Assembly (NCBI GenBank): GCA_947497895.1
Contig: CANMIL010000007.1
Location: 1 to 64,000 of the forward strand
Direction of reading: 5' to 3'
Length of the DNA: 64,000 nucleotides
Source: an uncultured Tenacibaculum sp.
GTDB lineage: Bacteria; Bacteroidota; Bacteroidia; Flavobacteriales; Flavobacteriaceae
Of the stretch, positions 1 to 10,029 are shown piece by piece. The notes beneath the pieces were generated by a model, which saw nothing but the letters and a program-made list of their open reading frames with translations, did no database searches and was not told where the DNA came from. Position 1 is the stretch's first letter. Each line of letters begins with the position of its first letter. The position numbers were made by a program, and so were the translations under genes.

Positions 1-3000
1 CAGAGATCGCAGAAAAGTTATCTTCAGAGATTCCAGTATATAAAGTTCCAGAAAATGGAATTACTCCAGAGGTGGAGCATATTGTTCCATCAATGGTTCC
101 ATTATTAGACTTCAGTCAAGAAGACATTGACACAGTCGTATCGGAAGTTTCCGGCGGTGTTTCTAATATTCAAGATATATATCCATTATCTCCATTACAA
201 GAGGGAATTCATTTCCATTATTTAATGAGTAATGAAGAAGAGGGAGATACATATATACTACCAAACTTACTATCATTCAATAATGAAGAAACACGTAACT
301 CTTTTGTAGAAGCTTTACAATTTGTAGTAAATCGTCATGATGTGCTAAGAACTTGTTTCATTAGTAAAGACTTACCAAAAACAGTTCAGGTAGTACAGCG
401 AGAGGCAAAATTAAGAGTAGAAGAAATAACTATTGACGCCTCAAAGGATTTAGGTGAAGAGTTAGCTTTACTTACAAGTCCTGGAAACCAATGGATGGAT
501 ATTTCTGAAGCACCTTTGTTAAAGTTAAAATCGATTGAAGATAAGGAGAATGGAACCTATTATTTAGTTATCAATCAGCATCACTTGGTATTAGATCATT
601 TAGGTTTAGAAAGAGTGATTTTCGAAATAGAGCAATATTTATTAGGAAACAAAGAAAGTCTTCCAACACCTGTATTGTATCGCGATTTTATTGCACATAC
701 CTTACACTCACAAGCGACGAATAATGATGAAGATTATTTCAAAGCATTGTTAGGAGACATTGTAGAGCCTACGTATCCATTTAACCTAACCAATGTTTTA
801 GGAAATGGTAGCGGAATAAAGGAGCTAGGAATTATTTTACCGAAAGAGTTAAATAAAAGAATTCGAAATATTAGTGTTGATTTAGGCATGAGTCCAGCAG
901 TATTATTTCATGCAGCTTATGGAATTGTTGTGGGAAGATGTAGTAACTCAGATTATGCTTTATTCGGTTCGTTATTCTCTGGTCGTTTACAAGGAGCTGT
1001 TGGTGCAGCCGAGTCATTAGGATTGTTTATAAACACCTTACCGTTTATAGCAAAATTGGAAGGAAGCATTGCTGAATATACTCAAAAGATAAAACAAGGA
1101 TTAAACGAGTTATTACCATATGAGCAAACACCATTATCAAATATTCAGAATTGGAGTGATATTTCTAATGAAGTACCATTGTTCAGTGCTCTTTTAAATT
1201 ATCGTCATTCGGAAGCCCCAAAAGAGGTTCAAGATATTTCAGAAGAATATGATTTAGGAATAGCTCACATGGGAGGTCATGAGCGTACGAATTATCCACT
1301 TACCTTAAGTGTTGATGATTATGGAGTTGATTTTGGATTAACTGTACAGATTGAAGCTCATATTGATGCGACTCGTATCTTAGATTACATGCAAGAAACT
1401 TTAGAGCAATTATTAGAAGGATTGACTTCTGAAAAAGCTCTTAAAGTTACTGATACAGCAATTTTACCAAAAGAGGAATTAGAATTGCTAAATGGCTTTA
1501 ATGATACTCACGTAGATTATCCATTAGATAAAACACTAGTAGATTTATTTGCAGAACAGGTAGCTAAAACACCAGAAGCTATTGCAGTTGTTTATGAAAA
1601 TGAAGTATTGACCTTTGCAGAGTTAGACGAGCGTTCAAATCAATTAGCACATTACTTACGTGAGCAAGGAGTTACTCCAGATACTTTAGTTGGTATTTGT
1701 ATTGAACGAAGCGTTGAAATGCTAGTAAGCATTTTAGGAATCTTAAAATCAGGAGGAGCGTATGTGCCGATTGATCCAGAGTATCCAGAAGATCGTATCG
1801 AGTATATGCTAACCGATGCTGATATCAAATTGGTATTGACCAGTGAAAAAGTTATTTCAGAAGTATTAGAAGAAAGAGAAGGAGTAATCTCTATAGCTTT
1901 AGATAGCGAGTGGGAAACGATAGCGAATTATTCTAAAGATGTTTTAACGTCAGTAGTATCTCCAGAGAACTTGGCCTATGTAATCTATACTTCAGGAAGT
2001 ACAGGAAAGCCAAAAGGAGTAATGAACCAGCACAATGGTATTGTGAACCGTTTGTTATGGACTCAATCAGAATACCAATTAACCTCAGAGGATACTATTC
2101 TACAAAAAACGACTTTCAGTTTTGATGTATCGGTATGGGAATTATTATGGGGAGCAATTTGTGGATCGAAATTAGTATTTGCTAAGCCAGAAGGGCATAA
2201 AGATGCTCGTTATTTAAAAGAAATTATAGAAGAACACAGTGTTACAACGATGCACTTTGTACCATCCATGTTAAGAGTGTTCTTAGAAGAAATAGAAAAA
2301 GGTGATTGTTCTTCTTTACGTCGTGTAATTTGTAGTGGAGAAGCTTTACAGGTAGATCATGTAGCCTTATTTAATGAGAAATTTACAGGAACGGAGTTAC
2401 ACAACTTATACGGACCAACCGAAGCAGCGATTGATGTAAGTTATTGGCCAGTTCCATTAGACAAACAAATCGATACTATATTAATCGGACATCCAGTAGC
2501 TAATACAAGTTTATATGTATTGGATGATTCGATGAATTTAGCTCCAATCGGAGTTGCAGGAGAATTATGTATTGGAGGCGTTCAGGTAGCTAGAGGATAT
2601 TTAAACAAAGAAGAATTAACCAATGAGAAGTTCATCGCTAATCCATTTAAAGAAGGAGATCGAATCTACAAGACAGGAGATTTAGCTAGATGGTTACCAG
2701 ATGGAACAATAGAATATATTGGAAGAAAAGATAATCAGGTTAAGATTCGCGGGTATAGAATTGAATTAGGAGAGATTGAGAATGCGTTATCATTATTAGA
2801 AAGCATCAGTCAATGTTGTGTACTAGCTAAAGACGATAGCATAGGAAGCAAGCGTTTGGTTGCTTATGTAGTTTCAAATGGAGAATTCGATAAGGAAAAC
2901 ATTCAAAATGAATTAAAAGAGGTTCTTCCGGAATACATGGTTCCTGGATTATGGGTTGAGTTAGAAGCAATGCCATTAACAGTAAATGGTAAACTAGATA

Positions 3001-6000
3001 GAAAAGCTTTACCAGAACCAGATGGATCACTATTATCAACTAAAGAGTATGTCGCTCCAAGAAATGAGTTAGAGGCTCAAATGGTGAGTATCTGGCAAGA
3101 TGTATTGGGTATAGAAAAGATTGGAGTTTATGATAATTTCTTTGAATTAGGAGGACATAGTTTACTAGTTGTTCAGTTAATATCGAGATTACAAAAGATA
3201 GATTTCAATATTGCAGTAAAAGATGTTTTCTCAAATCCAACGATTGCATCGATGAGCGAGAGCGCTTCATCGTTATCATTAATGTATCAAGTTCCTGCAA
3301 ATGGAATTGTAGAGAATACAGATCATATTGTTCCAGAAATGGTTCCTTTATTGGATTTTGATCAAGAAGATATTGATGCAATAGTTTCAAAGGTTCCAGG
3401 CGGAGTTGAAAATATTCAGGATATCTATCCATTATCACCATTACAAGAAGGAATTCATTTCCACTATTTGATGAGTGATAAGGAGCAAGGAGATCCTTAT
3501 GTTTTATCGAGCTTGTTATCTTTTAAAGATGAAGAAAAGCGTGATTCATTTATAGAAGCCTTACAATTTGTAGTAAATCGTCATGATGTCTTAAGAACAT
3601 GTTTTGTAAGTGAAGGTTTACCAAAAGCGGTTCAGGTAGTGCAAAGAGAAGCAGAATTATTAGTAGAATCATTGACTTTTGAAAATTCAACAGATGTACT
3701 ATCAAAATTAGGCGAATTACGTATTCCTGGAAAGCAATGGATGGATGTTTCAACAGCGCCATTATTAAAATTGAAATCAGCAGATGACACTAAAAATAAC
3801 ACTTACTATTTACTGATTGACCAACATCATTTGATATTAGACCATATAGGTTTAGAAAAAGTGATTGTTGAAATTGAACACTATTTATCAGGAAATAAAG
3901 AAAATCTTCCAACACCTGTATTGTATAGAGATTTTATTGGACATACGTTACATTCACAAGCAATAAACGATAGCGAATCTTATTTCAAAAGTTTATTTGA
4001 AGATATTGAAGAACCGACGTATCCGTTTGATTTATCAGAAGCAAAAGGGAATGCCAGTGATATAATAGAGTCAAGTATCATTTTATCAGATGAACTAAGT
4101 AATGAACTTCGAGAGGTTGCCACTAGATTAGGAACGAGTCCAGCAGTATTATTCCATGCAGCTTATGGGTTAGTTGTAGGAAAGTGTAGCAACGCTGATT
4201 ATGCTATATTCGGTTCGTTATTTTCGGGACGTTTACAAGGAGCTTTAAATTCAGCCGATTCTTTAGGAATGTTCATTAATACATTACCATTTCATGTTTC
4301 TCTTGATCGAAATGCAAAGGAATATATTGAGGAAGTAAAACAAAGACTACAAGACTTACTACCATATGAACAAACACCTTTAACAAATATTCAAGGTTGG
4401 AGCGAAATTTCTAATGAGGTTGCCTTTTTCAGTGCTTTATTAAACTATCGTCATTCACATGGAGGAACGGTAGAAGAGTATGATAATGAAGAAGTAGTTG
4501 ATTTAGGAGTAGAGCTTATAGGAGGAAATGAAAGAACGAATTATCCATTCACCTTAAACGTTGACGACTATGGACAGAGCTTTGGATTAACAGCTCAAAT
4601 AATTAATAGTATCAATGCTGATCGAGTATTAGGTTATATGGAAGAAGCATTAACTCAATTATTAAATGCCTTAAAAACAAAAGAAGAAGTTTCTGTAAAT
4701 TCATTAAATGTTTTATCATTAGAAGAAGAAAAACAGTTCTTGGAAGTTTTCAATGATACTAATGTTGATTACCCGAAAGATCTCACTATTGTAGATTTAT
4801 TTGCAGAACAGGTAGCAAGTAGACCAGATGCTATTGCATTATCTTACGAAGAAAAAGAATTAAGCTACAAAGATTTAGATACTAGGTCGAATCAATTAGC
4901 TCATTATTTAAGAGAGCAGGGAGTTCAGCCAGATACTTTAGTTGGTATTTGTTTAGAACGAGGCTTTGATATGATCATTGGTATTCTTGGAATTTTAAAA
5001 TCAGGAGGAGCATATGTTCCAGTAGATCCAGCATATCCAGAAGATCGAATTGAATATACTTTAACCGATGCAGGAATTACCTTAGTATTAAGTGATGAGG
5101 CTAGCAAGGAAGTTTTAGAAAGTAAAGCTGAGTTGAATATACTTTCTTTAGATGGAGATTGGAATACAATTTCATCATATCCAACAGAAGAGTTAAATAA
5201 AGTAGTATCACCAAGGAATTTAGCTTATGTAATTTATACCTCAGGAAGTACAGGAAAACCGAAAGGAGTTTTAATAGAGCATTTAAATGTTGTTCGTTTA
5301 TTTAAGCATGATGGATGTTTGTTTGATTTCGATTCAAATGACGTTTGGACTTTATTCCATTCTTTCTGTTTTGATTTCTCAGTTTGGGAAATGTATGGAG
5401 CATTATTGTTTGGAGGTCGCTTGGTTATCGTTCCAAAGTCAATTACCAAAGACACTATAGCTTTCAGTAATTTATTAGTTGAAGAAAAAGTTACTGTATT
5501 AAACCAAACACCAAGTTCTTTCTATACACTTCAAGATCAATACTTGTCAATTACATATGAGACTACCATTCGTTATGTGATTTTTGGAGGGGAAGCTTTA
5601 AATCCAAGTTATTTAGCACGATGGGAACAATCGTATAAAAATAGCCAACTAATCAATATGTATGGTATTACCGAAACTACGGTTCATGTTACCTACAAAG
5701 AAATTACAGAGGCGGATATCAATAATTCAATAAGTACGATTGGTTCAGCGATTCCAACATTGAGCTGTTATATCGTGGATGATTATTTAAATCCAGTTCC
5801 ACAGGGTGTTATCGGTGAGTTATGTGTTGGAGGAAGTGGTGTTGCTAGAGGTTATTTGAATAGAGAAAATTTAACAAATGAACGATTCGTATCAAATCCA
5901 TTTAGTAACGATGCTAATGATCGTTTATATAAATCAGGAGATTTAGGACGTTGGCTAGCCGATGGAACAATTGAATATATAGGAAGAAAAGATGCACAGG

Positions 6001-9000
6001 TTAAGATTCGTGGATACCGTATTGAATTAGGAGAAATAGAATCTGTACTTTCTAAAGTTGAAGGAATCCACAACAGTTGCGTTTTAGCGAAAGAAGATGG
6101 TACAGGAAACAAACGTTTAATTGGATATATAGTTAAAGATGAATCTTTAAATAAAGAAGGAATTCAATCAGAATTAAAGAAGAGTCTACCAGAATATATG
6201 GTGCCTCAAATATGGATTGAATTAGAAGAAATGCCATTAACATCAAATGGTAAACTGGATAGAAAATCACTTCCAGAACCAGATGGAGGAATGTTGTCAA
6301 CGAAAGAGTACGTTGCTCCAAGGAATGAAATGGAAGAGCAAATAAGGAGTATTTGGCAAGAGCTATTAGGCTTAGAAAAAGTTGGAGTTTATGATAATTT
6401 CTTTGAGTTAGGAGGACATAGTTTATTAGTTGTTCAATTAATATCTCGTTTGCAAAAGTTGAATTACCATATTAAAGTTAAAGACATTTTCTCAAGTCCA
6501 ACAATAGCTGAAATAGCGGAAAAAGTATCTTCAGAAGCTTCGGTATATCAAGTTCCAGCAAATGGAATTATTGAAGGAATTAATCGAATTGTACCTGAGA
6601 TGGTTCCATTATTAGACTTCGATCAAGAGGATATTGATAAAGTTGTAGAAAAAATTCCTGGAGGTGTTGCTAATATTCAGGACATCTACCCATTATCGCC
6701 TTTACAAGAAGGAATGTATTTCCATCATTTAATGAGTGATAAAGAAGGAGGAGATCCATATGTTCTGCCATGTTTATTATCGTTTACGGATATAAACAAA
6801 CGAAATGATTTTATAGAAGCTTTACAGTATGTAGTGAATAGACATGATGTATTACGTACTTGCTTTATCAGTGAAGGATTACCTAGAGCTGTGCAAGTTG
6901 TACAAAGAGATGTTGAAGTTTCTGCCGAAAAATTAACTTTTGGAGCATCATCAGATATCTTATCCGAGTTGGAAAGATTAACAGCGCCAGGAAATTTATG
7001 GATGGATGTATCAAAGGCTTCGTTAATACAATTAAAATCAGCAGATGATCCAACTACAGGTACTTATTACGTAATTGTTAACCAACATCACTTAGCATTT
7101 GATCATTTCGGACTAGAAAGAATTATTAACGAAATCGTAGTTTATTTATCTGGAAAGGGAGAAAGTTTACCAACACCTGTTTTATATAGAGATTTTATTG
7201 GACATGCACTTTATCAACAGGCTACAAATGATGGTGAATCGTATTTTAAAGGTTTGTTTGGCGATATTGATACTCCTACATATCCATATAGTTTATCGGA
7301 TACAAGGTGCGATGGTGGTGGTGTCCAAGAGGCAAAAATGAGCTTACCAGATGAATTAAGTAAAGAAATTAGAGAAGTTTGTACGAATTTAGGAATGAGC
7401 TCGGCTGTACTATTCCATGCTGCTTATGGAATTGTTGTAGGGAAATGTAGTAATTCAGAATATGCAATTTTTGGATCGTTATTCTCAGGACGTTTACAAG
7501 GTACTTCTGGAGCAGCAGATTCTTTGGGGATGTTTATGAATACTTTACCTTTTCTAGTTCCTCTAGAAGGAAATATTTTAGAGTTTATTCTTCAAGTTAA
7601 GAAAAGGCTGACAGAGTTGTTATCATACGAGCAAACTTCATTATCAGATATACAAAGTTGGAGTAATATTTCAAATGAGGTACCATTGTTTAGTGCACTA
7701 TTGAATTTCCGTCACTCTTCGAGTGAAATAGTAACTGAGGTAGAAGCAGATGAAGATATTGTTGATTTAGGAATTAGTGTAGTAGGCGATTATGAACGAA
7801 CCAATTATCCATTTTCAGTTGACGTTGATGATTTTGAAACTGGGTTTGGGTTAATTGCTCAGATTGATGGAGATGTTGATCCTAATCTTATACTTGCTTA
7901 CATTCTTGAAGCTGTAAAAGGACTTGTAGCTGGATTAAAATCAGAAAAATCTTTACCTGTTTCGAAACTAAATATTATACCGCAGAAAGAAGAAAGTCAA
8001 TTATTAGAGGCTTTCAATGACACTTCGGTAGACTATCCACTTGATAAAACATTTGTTGATTTATTTGCTGATCAAGTACAAAAATCTCCAGAAGCAATTG
8101 CAGCAATTTTTGCTGATCAGAAAATAACATATAAAGAATTAGATGAGCGTTCAAATCAACTAGCACATTGCTTGATTGAAAAAGGGATTAAATCAAATAC
8201 GATGGTGGGTATTTGTTTAGAACGTAGCTTAGATATGTTGATTGGAGTATTGGGTATCCTAAAATCAGGAGCTGCCTATGTACCAATGAAACCAGATTTT
8301 CCACAGAGCCGTATAGCTCATATTCTTGAAGACCTAGGACATTCTTTAGTAGTAACCAATGTAGAGAGTAAACCTGTTTTCTCTTCTATGGACACTATTG
8401 ATTTAGTGCTATTGGATGATTCTAATTTAAAAGAAAACTATCCAACTACATCATTAGAAAAAGATTATAGTTCTTCAGATTTAGCGTATGTAATTTATAC
8501 TTCAGGAAGTACAGGATTGCCTAAAGGAGCAATGATAGAACATGCTGGGTTACTAAATCACTTATTCATCATGGTTGATGATTTGGAGATGGATAGTAAT
8601 AGTACAGTAGCCTTTACTGCGCCATTTACCTTTGATATTTCGGTATGGCAAATGTTAAGTGGATTATTATGTGGAGGACGAATTGCAATATACTCAGAGG
8701 AAGATCTTTTAGCTATCGATGAATTCCAAAATTCATTAACAAATAACACAGTAAGTCATCTTCAGTTAGTTCCATCATATGTTTCTAGTTTATTAGAAAA
8801 TAGCGAAGTAGTTCCAGGTTTATCTGATTTAGAATACTTCCTAGTAACTGGAGAAGCGGCAACAAAATCATTATTAGATAAATGGTTCTCGTTATATCCA
8901 AATGTTCCGGTTGTAAATGCGTATGGACCAGCAGAAGCTTCAGATGATATTACACTACATATCATGAATGAATCTCCAACGGGAGCTGTGGTTCCAATCG

Positions 9001-9848
9001 GAAAGCCAGTGGCGAATATGGATGTATATGTGGTGGATAGCTTTGATAATTTATGTCCAATTGGAGTTGTAGGAGAATTATGGACAGCAGGAATTGGAGT
9101 TGGTCGTGGATACTTGAATAGAGTAGAACTTACCAAAGAAAAATTTATAGAAAATCCATTCAAGCCGGAAGGAGGAAGATTATACAAGACAGGGGATTTA
9201 GGACGTTGGTTACCAAATGGAACTATCGAATTCGTAGGTCGTTCAGATGATCAGGTGAAAATAAGAGGGTATCGTATTGAATTAGGAGAAATTGAAAATG
9301 CCTTATCTGTTATTTCTGGAGTTCAAAGTAGCTGTGTACTTGCTAAGAAAGGACCAAATGGAATAAATCGTTTGGTTGGTTACGTAGTAATGGATACTGA
9401 ATTTGATAAAGAAACAATCCTAGATGACTTATTAAACAGCTTACCAGAATACATGGTTCCTGCCTTATGGGTAGAATTGGATGAAATGCCTCTAACTGCA
9501 AATGGTAAGATTGATAAAAAAGTTTTACCTGAACCTGATACTTCAATGCTGTCAACACAGGAGTATGTGGCTCCACGTACACAAACGGAGGAACAACTGG
9601 TTGAAATTTGGCAAAATTTATTGGGGGTAGAAAAAGTAGGAGTTCGCGATAACTTCTTCGAATTAGGAGGTCATAGCTTATTGGCCACTCGATTAGTATC
9701 AATCATTAGAAAAGAACTAAAAGTAGAATTGTCAATTCGAAACATTTTCAGGTTTACTACGATAGAGGAAATAGCATCATATTTAGATTACAAAGCACAA
9801 AGTCTTAAGGAAGACGAAGAGGAATACAGTATAAACATTGAGATATAA
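1..9848 (+). CDS. Non-ribosomal peptide synthetase, 5'-truncated by window edge (T-[C-A-T]x3)
   Basis: Extends peptide synthesis by three residues. The reading frame is open from base 3, where it encodes the end of a carrier domain like those later in the protein, so the true start lies to the left. The GTG at 72 is only an internal valine codon. After the carrier remnant come three C-A-T modules. All three C domains are of the dual epimerisation/condensation type, with H-H-x-x-x-D-H at 579, 3825 and 7086. The A-domain codes read Ser (DVWHISLIDK), Thr (DFWNIGMVHK) and the recurrent DIWQLTADDK. Carrier serines sit in LGGHS motifs near 3159, 6420 and 9675. The protein ends in an acidic tail (about 9806-9848) suited to docking on the next protein. 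It is the first visible gene of a four-gene operon, and the next start lies 16 bases downstream. Domain calls are firm; substrates are read by hand. Confidence 0.96.
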   Translation, partial: EIAEKLSSEIPVYKVPENGITPEVEHIVPSMVPLLDFSQEDIDTVVSEVSGGVSNIQDIYPLSPLQEGIHFHYLMSNEEEGDTYILPNLLSFNNEETRNSFVEALQFVVNRHDVLRTCFISKDLPKTVQVVQREAKLRVEEITIDASKDLGEELALLTSPGNQWMDISEAPLLKLKSIEDKENGTYYLVINQHHLVLDHLGLERVIFEIEQYLLGNKESLPTPVLYRDFIAHTLHSQATNNDEDYFKALLGDIVEPTYPFNLTNVLGNGSGIKELGIILPKELNKRIRNISVDLGMSPAVLFHAAYGIVVGRCSNSDYALFGSLFSGRLQGAVGAAESLGLFINTLPFIAKLEGSIAEYTQKIKQGLNELLPYEQTPLSNIQNWSDISNEVPLFSALLNYRHSEAPKEVQDISEEYDLGIAHMGGHERTNYPLTLSVDDYGVDFGLTVQIEAHIDATRILDYMQETLEQLLEGLTSEKALKVTDTAILPKEELELLNGFNDTHVDYPLDKTLVDLFAEQVAKTPEAIAVVYENEVLTFAELDERSNQLAHYLREQGVTPDTLVGICIERSVEMLVSILGILKSGGAYVPIDPEYPEDRIEYMLTDADIKLVLTSEKVISEVLEEREGVISIALDSEWETIANYSKDVLTSVVSPENLAYVIYTSGSTGKPKGVMNQHNGIVNRLLWTQSEYQLTSEDTILQKTTFSFDVSVWELLWGAICGSKLVFAKPEGHKDARYLKEIIEEHSVTTMHFVPSMLRVFLEEIEKGDCSSLRRVICSGEALQVDHVALFNEKFTGTELHNLYGPTEAAIDVSYWPVPLDKQIDTILIGHPVANTSLYVLDDSMNLAPIGVAGELCIGGVQVARGYLNKEELTNEKFIANPFKEGDRIYKTGDLARWLPDGTIEYIGRKDNQVKIRGYRIELGEIENALSLLESISQCCVLAKDDSIGSKRLVAYVVSNGEFDKENIQNELKEVLPEYMVPGLWVELEAMPLTVNGKLDRKALPEPDGSLLSTKEYVAPRNELEAQMVSIWQDVLGIEKIGVYDNFFELGGHSLLVVQLISRLQKIDFNIAVKDVFSNPTIASMSESASSLSLMYQVPANGIVENTDHIVPEMVPLLDFDQEDIDAIVSKVPGGVENIQDIYPLSPLQEGIHFHYLMSDKEQGDPYVLSSLLSFKDEEKRDSFIEALQFVVNRHDVLRTCFVSEGLPKAVQVVQREAELLVESLTFENSTDVLSKLGELRIPGKQWMDVSTAPLLKLKSADDTKNNTYYLLIDQHHLILDHIGLEKVIVEIEHYLSGNKENLPTPVLYRDFIGHTLHSQAINDSESYFKSLFEDIEEPTYPFDLSEAKGNASDIIESSIILSDELSNELREVATRLGTSPAVLFHAAYGLVVGKCSNADYAIFGSLFSGRLQGALNSADSLGMFINTLPFHVSLDRNAKEYIEEVKQRLQDLLPYEQTPLTNIQGWSEISNEVAFFSALLNYRHSHGGTVEEYDNEEVVDLGVELIGGNERTNYPFTLNVDDYGQSFGLTAQIINSINADRVLGYMEEALTQLLNALKTKEEVSVNSLNVLSLEEEKQFLEVFNDTNVDYPKDLTIVDLFAEQVASRPDAIALSYEEKELSYKDLDTRSNQLAHYLREQGVQPDTLVGICLERGFDMIIGILGILKSGGAYVPVDPAYPEDRIEYTLTDAGITLVLSDEASKEVLESKAELNILSLDGDWNTISSYPTEELNKVVSPRNLAYVIYTSGSTGKPKGVLIEHLNVVRLFKHDGCLFDFDSNDVWTLFHSFCFDFSVWEMYGALLFGGRLVIVPKSITKDTIAFSNLLVEEKVTVLNQTPSSFYTLQDQYLSITYETTIRYVIFGGEALNPSYLARWEQSYKNSQLINMYGITETTVHVTYKEITEADINNSISTIGSAIPTLSCYIVDDYLNPVPQGVIGELCVGGSGVARGYLNRENLTNERFVSNPFSNDANDRLYKSGDLGRWLADGTIEYIGRKDAQVKIRGYRIELGEIESVLSKVEGIHNSCVLAKEDGTGNKRLIGYIVKDESLNKEGIQSELKKSLPEYMVPQIWIELEEMPLTSNGKLDRKSLPEPDGGMLSTKEYVAPRNEMEEQIRSIWQELLGLEKVGVYDNFFELGGHSLLVVQLISRLQKLNYHIKVKDIFSSPTIAEIAEKVSSEASVYQVPANGIIEGINRIVPEMVPLLDFDQEDIDKVVEKIPGGVANIQDIYPLSPLQEGMYFHHLMSDKEGGDPYVLPCLLSFTDINKRNDFIEALQYVVNRHDVLRTCFISEGLPRAVQVVQRDVEVSAEKLTFGASSDILSELERLTAPGNLWMDVSKASLIQLKSADDPTTGTYYVIVNQHHLAFDHFGLERIINEIVVYLSGKGESLPTPVLYRDFIGHALYQQATNDGESYFKGLFGDIDTPTYPYSLSDTRCDGGGVQEAKMSLPDELSKEIREVCTNLGMSSAVLFHAAYGIVVGKCSNSEYAIFGSLFSGRLQGTSGAADSLGMFMNTLPFLVPLEGNILEFILQVKKRLTELLSYEQTSLSDIQSWSNISNEVPLFSALLNFRHSSSEIVTEVEADEDIVDLGISVVGDYERTNYPFSVDVDDFETGFGLIAQIDGDVDPNLILAYILEAVKGLVAGLKSEKSLPVSKLNIIPQKEESQLLEAFNDTSVDYPLDKTFVDLFADQVQKSPEAIAAIFADQKITYKELDERSNQLAHCLIEKGIKSNTMVGICLERSLDMLIGVLGILKSGAAYVPMKPDFPQSRIAHILEDLGHSLVVTNVESKPVFSSMDTIDLVLLDDSNLKENYPTTSLEKDYSSSDLAYVIYTSGSTGLPKGAMIEHAGLLNHLFIMVDDLEMDSNSTVAFTAPFTFDISVWQMLSGLLCGGRIAIYSEEDLLAIDEFQNSLTNNTVSHLQLVPSYVSSLLENSEVVPGLSDLEYFLVTGEAATKSLLDKWFSLYPNVPVVNAYGPAEASDDITLHIMNESPTGAVVPIGKPVANMDVYVVDSFDNLCPIGVVGELWTAGIGVGRGYLNRVELTKEKFIENPFKPEGGRLYKTGDLGRWLPNGTIEFVGRSDDQVKIRGYRIELGEIENALSVISGVQSSCVLAKKGPNGINRLVGYVVMDTEFDKETILDDLLNSLPEYMVPALWVELDEMPLTANGKIDKKVLPEPDTSMLSTQEYVAPRTQTEEQLVEIWQNLLGVEKVGVRDNFFELGGHSLLATRLVSIIRKELKVELSIRNIFRFTTIEEIASYLDYKAQSLKEDEEEYSINIEI
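80..3240 (+). other. NRPS module 1: dual C/E, A(Ser), T
   Basis: The C domain opens with YPLSPLQEG and an FHYLMS...GD stretch that resembles the extended N-terminal His motif of dual C/E domains; its catalytic motif HHLVLDH is at 579-599. The A domain has TSGSTG at 1989 and FDVSVW at 2121. The ten code positions read D-V-W-H-I-S-L-I-D-K, one conservative change from the classical Ser code. The T domain is of the VVQL type seen before dual domains. The residue of the cut upstream module is predicted to be epimerised here. Confidence 0.88.
3318..6510 (+). other. NRPS module 2: dual C/E, A(Thr), T
   Basis: Dual C/E domain with HHLILDH at 3825-3845. The A domain has TSGSTG at 5238 and FDFSVW at 5370. 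Its code D-F-W-N-I-G-M-V-H-K is the standard Thr code. Carrier serine at 6420, VVQL type. The dual domain implies that the Ser of module 1 is converted to the D form. Confidence 0.9.
6585..9790 (+). other. NRPS module 3: dual C/E, A(X, diaminobutyrate-like), T
   Basis: Dual C/E domain with a full HHLMS...GD stretch and HHLAFDH at 7086-7106. The A domain has TSGSTG at 8499 and FDISVW at 8631, and reads D-I-W-Q-L-T-A-D-D-K. Core A2 reads VPMKP where VPIDP is usual, and core A5 reads YGPAE where YGPTE is usual. The T domain is of the ATRL type and ends the protein. The code resembles the diaminobutyrate code I remember but has Gln at position 278, so the substrate is uncertain. Confidence 0.82.
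9806..9848 (+). other. C-terminal docking tail of NRPS 1
   Basis: The last residues after the carrier domain are acid-rich (DEEEY) and end in a short strand-like IEI. The same pattern ends proteins 2 and 3, but protein 4, which has a thioesterase, lacks it. This fits the short acidic partner peptide recognised by TubC-type docking domains. The pairing is inferred. Confidence 0.6.
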
Positions 9849-9864
9849 AATTAACTAAACAAAC

Positions 9865-10029
9865 ATGGACATTATAAGTTTTTTACATAGACTTGATAAG
9901 GAAGGTATAAAGCTGGTTTTAAAGAATGGGGCTTTAAATATTAAGGCGAATGCTGAAATTAATCCAGAAATAATACAAGAATTAAAATCCAATAAACAAC
10001 AAATAATTGATCATTTAACTGCATATGAA
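9865..10029 (+). other. TubC-like N-terminal docking domain of NRPS 2
   Basis: About 55 residues before the first C domain match the layout of TubC_N docking domains: a helix, a beta-hairpin (GIKLVLKNGALNIKA) and further helices ending in KQQIIDHL. It should bind the acidic tail of protein 1. The match is by motif memory, not by search. Confidence 0.75.

Noticed and set aside
72..74. GTG as start of the first NRPS gene
   Set aside because: The frame is open upstream to the window edge and encodes conserved carrier-domain sequence, so the GTG is an internal valine codon.
80..1440. Reading the HHxxxDH domains as stand-alone epimerisation domains
   Set aside because: Each is followed directly by an A domain with no second C domain in the module, so it must also condense; a dual C/E or C-only role fits better.
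8762..9187. 141-codon open frame on the minus strand inside NRPS 1, and many shorter ones inside all four NRPS genes
   Set aside because: They lie opposite conserved A, C or T domains, recur at equivalent positions in paralogous modules and show no domain of their own; they are antisense shadows.
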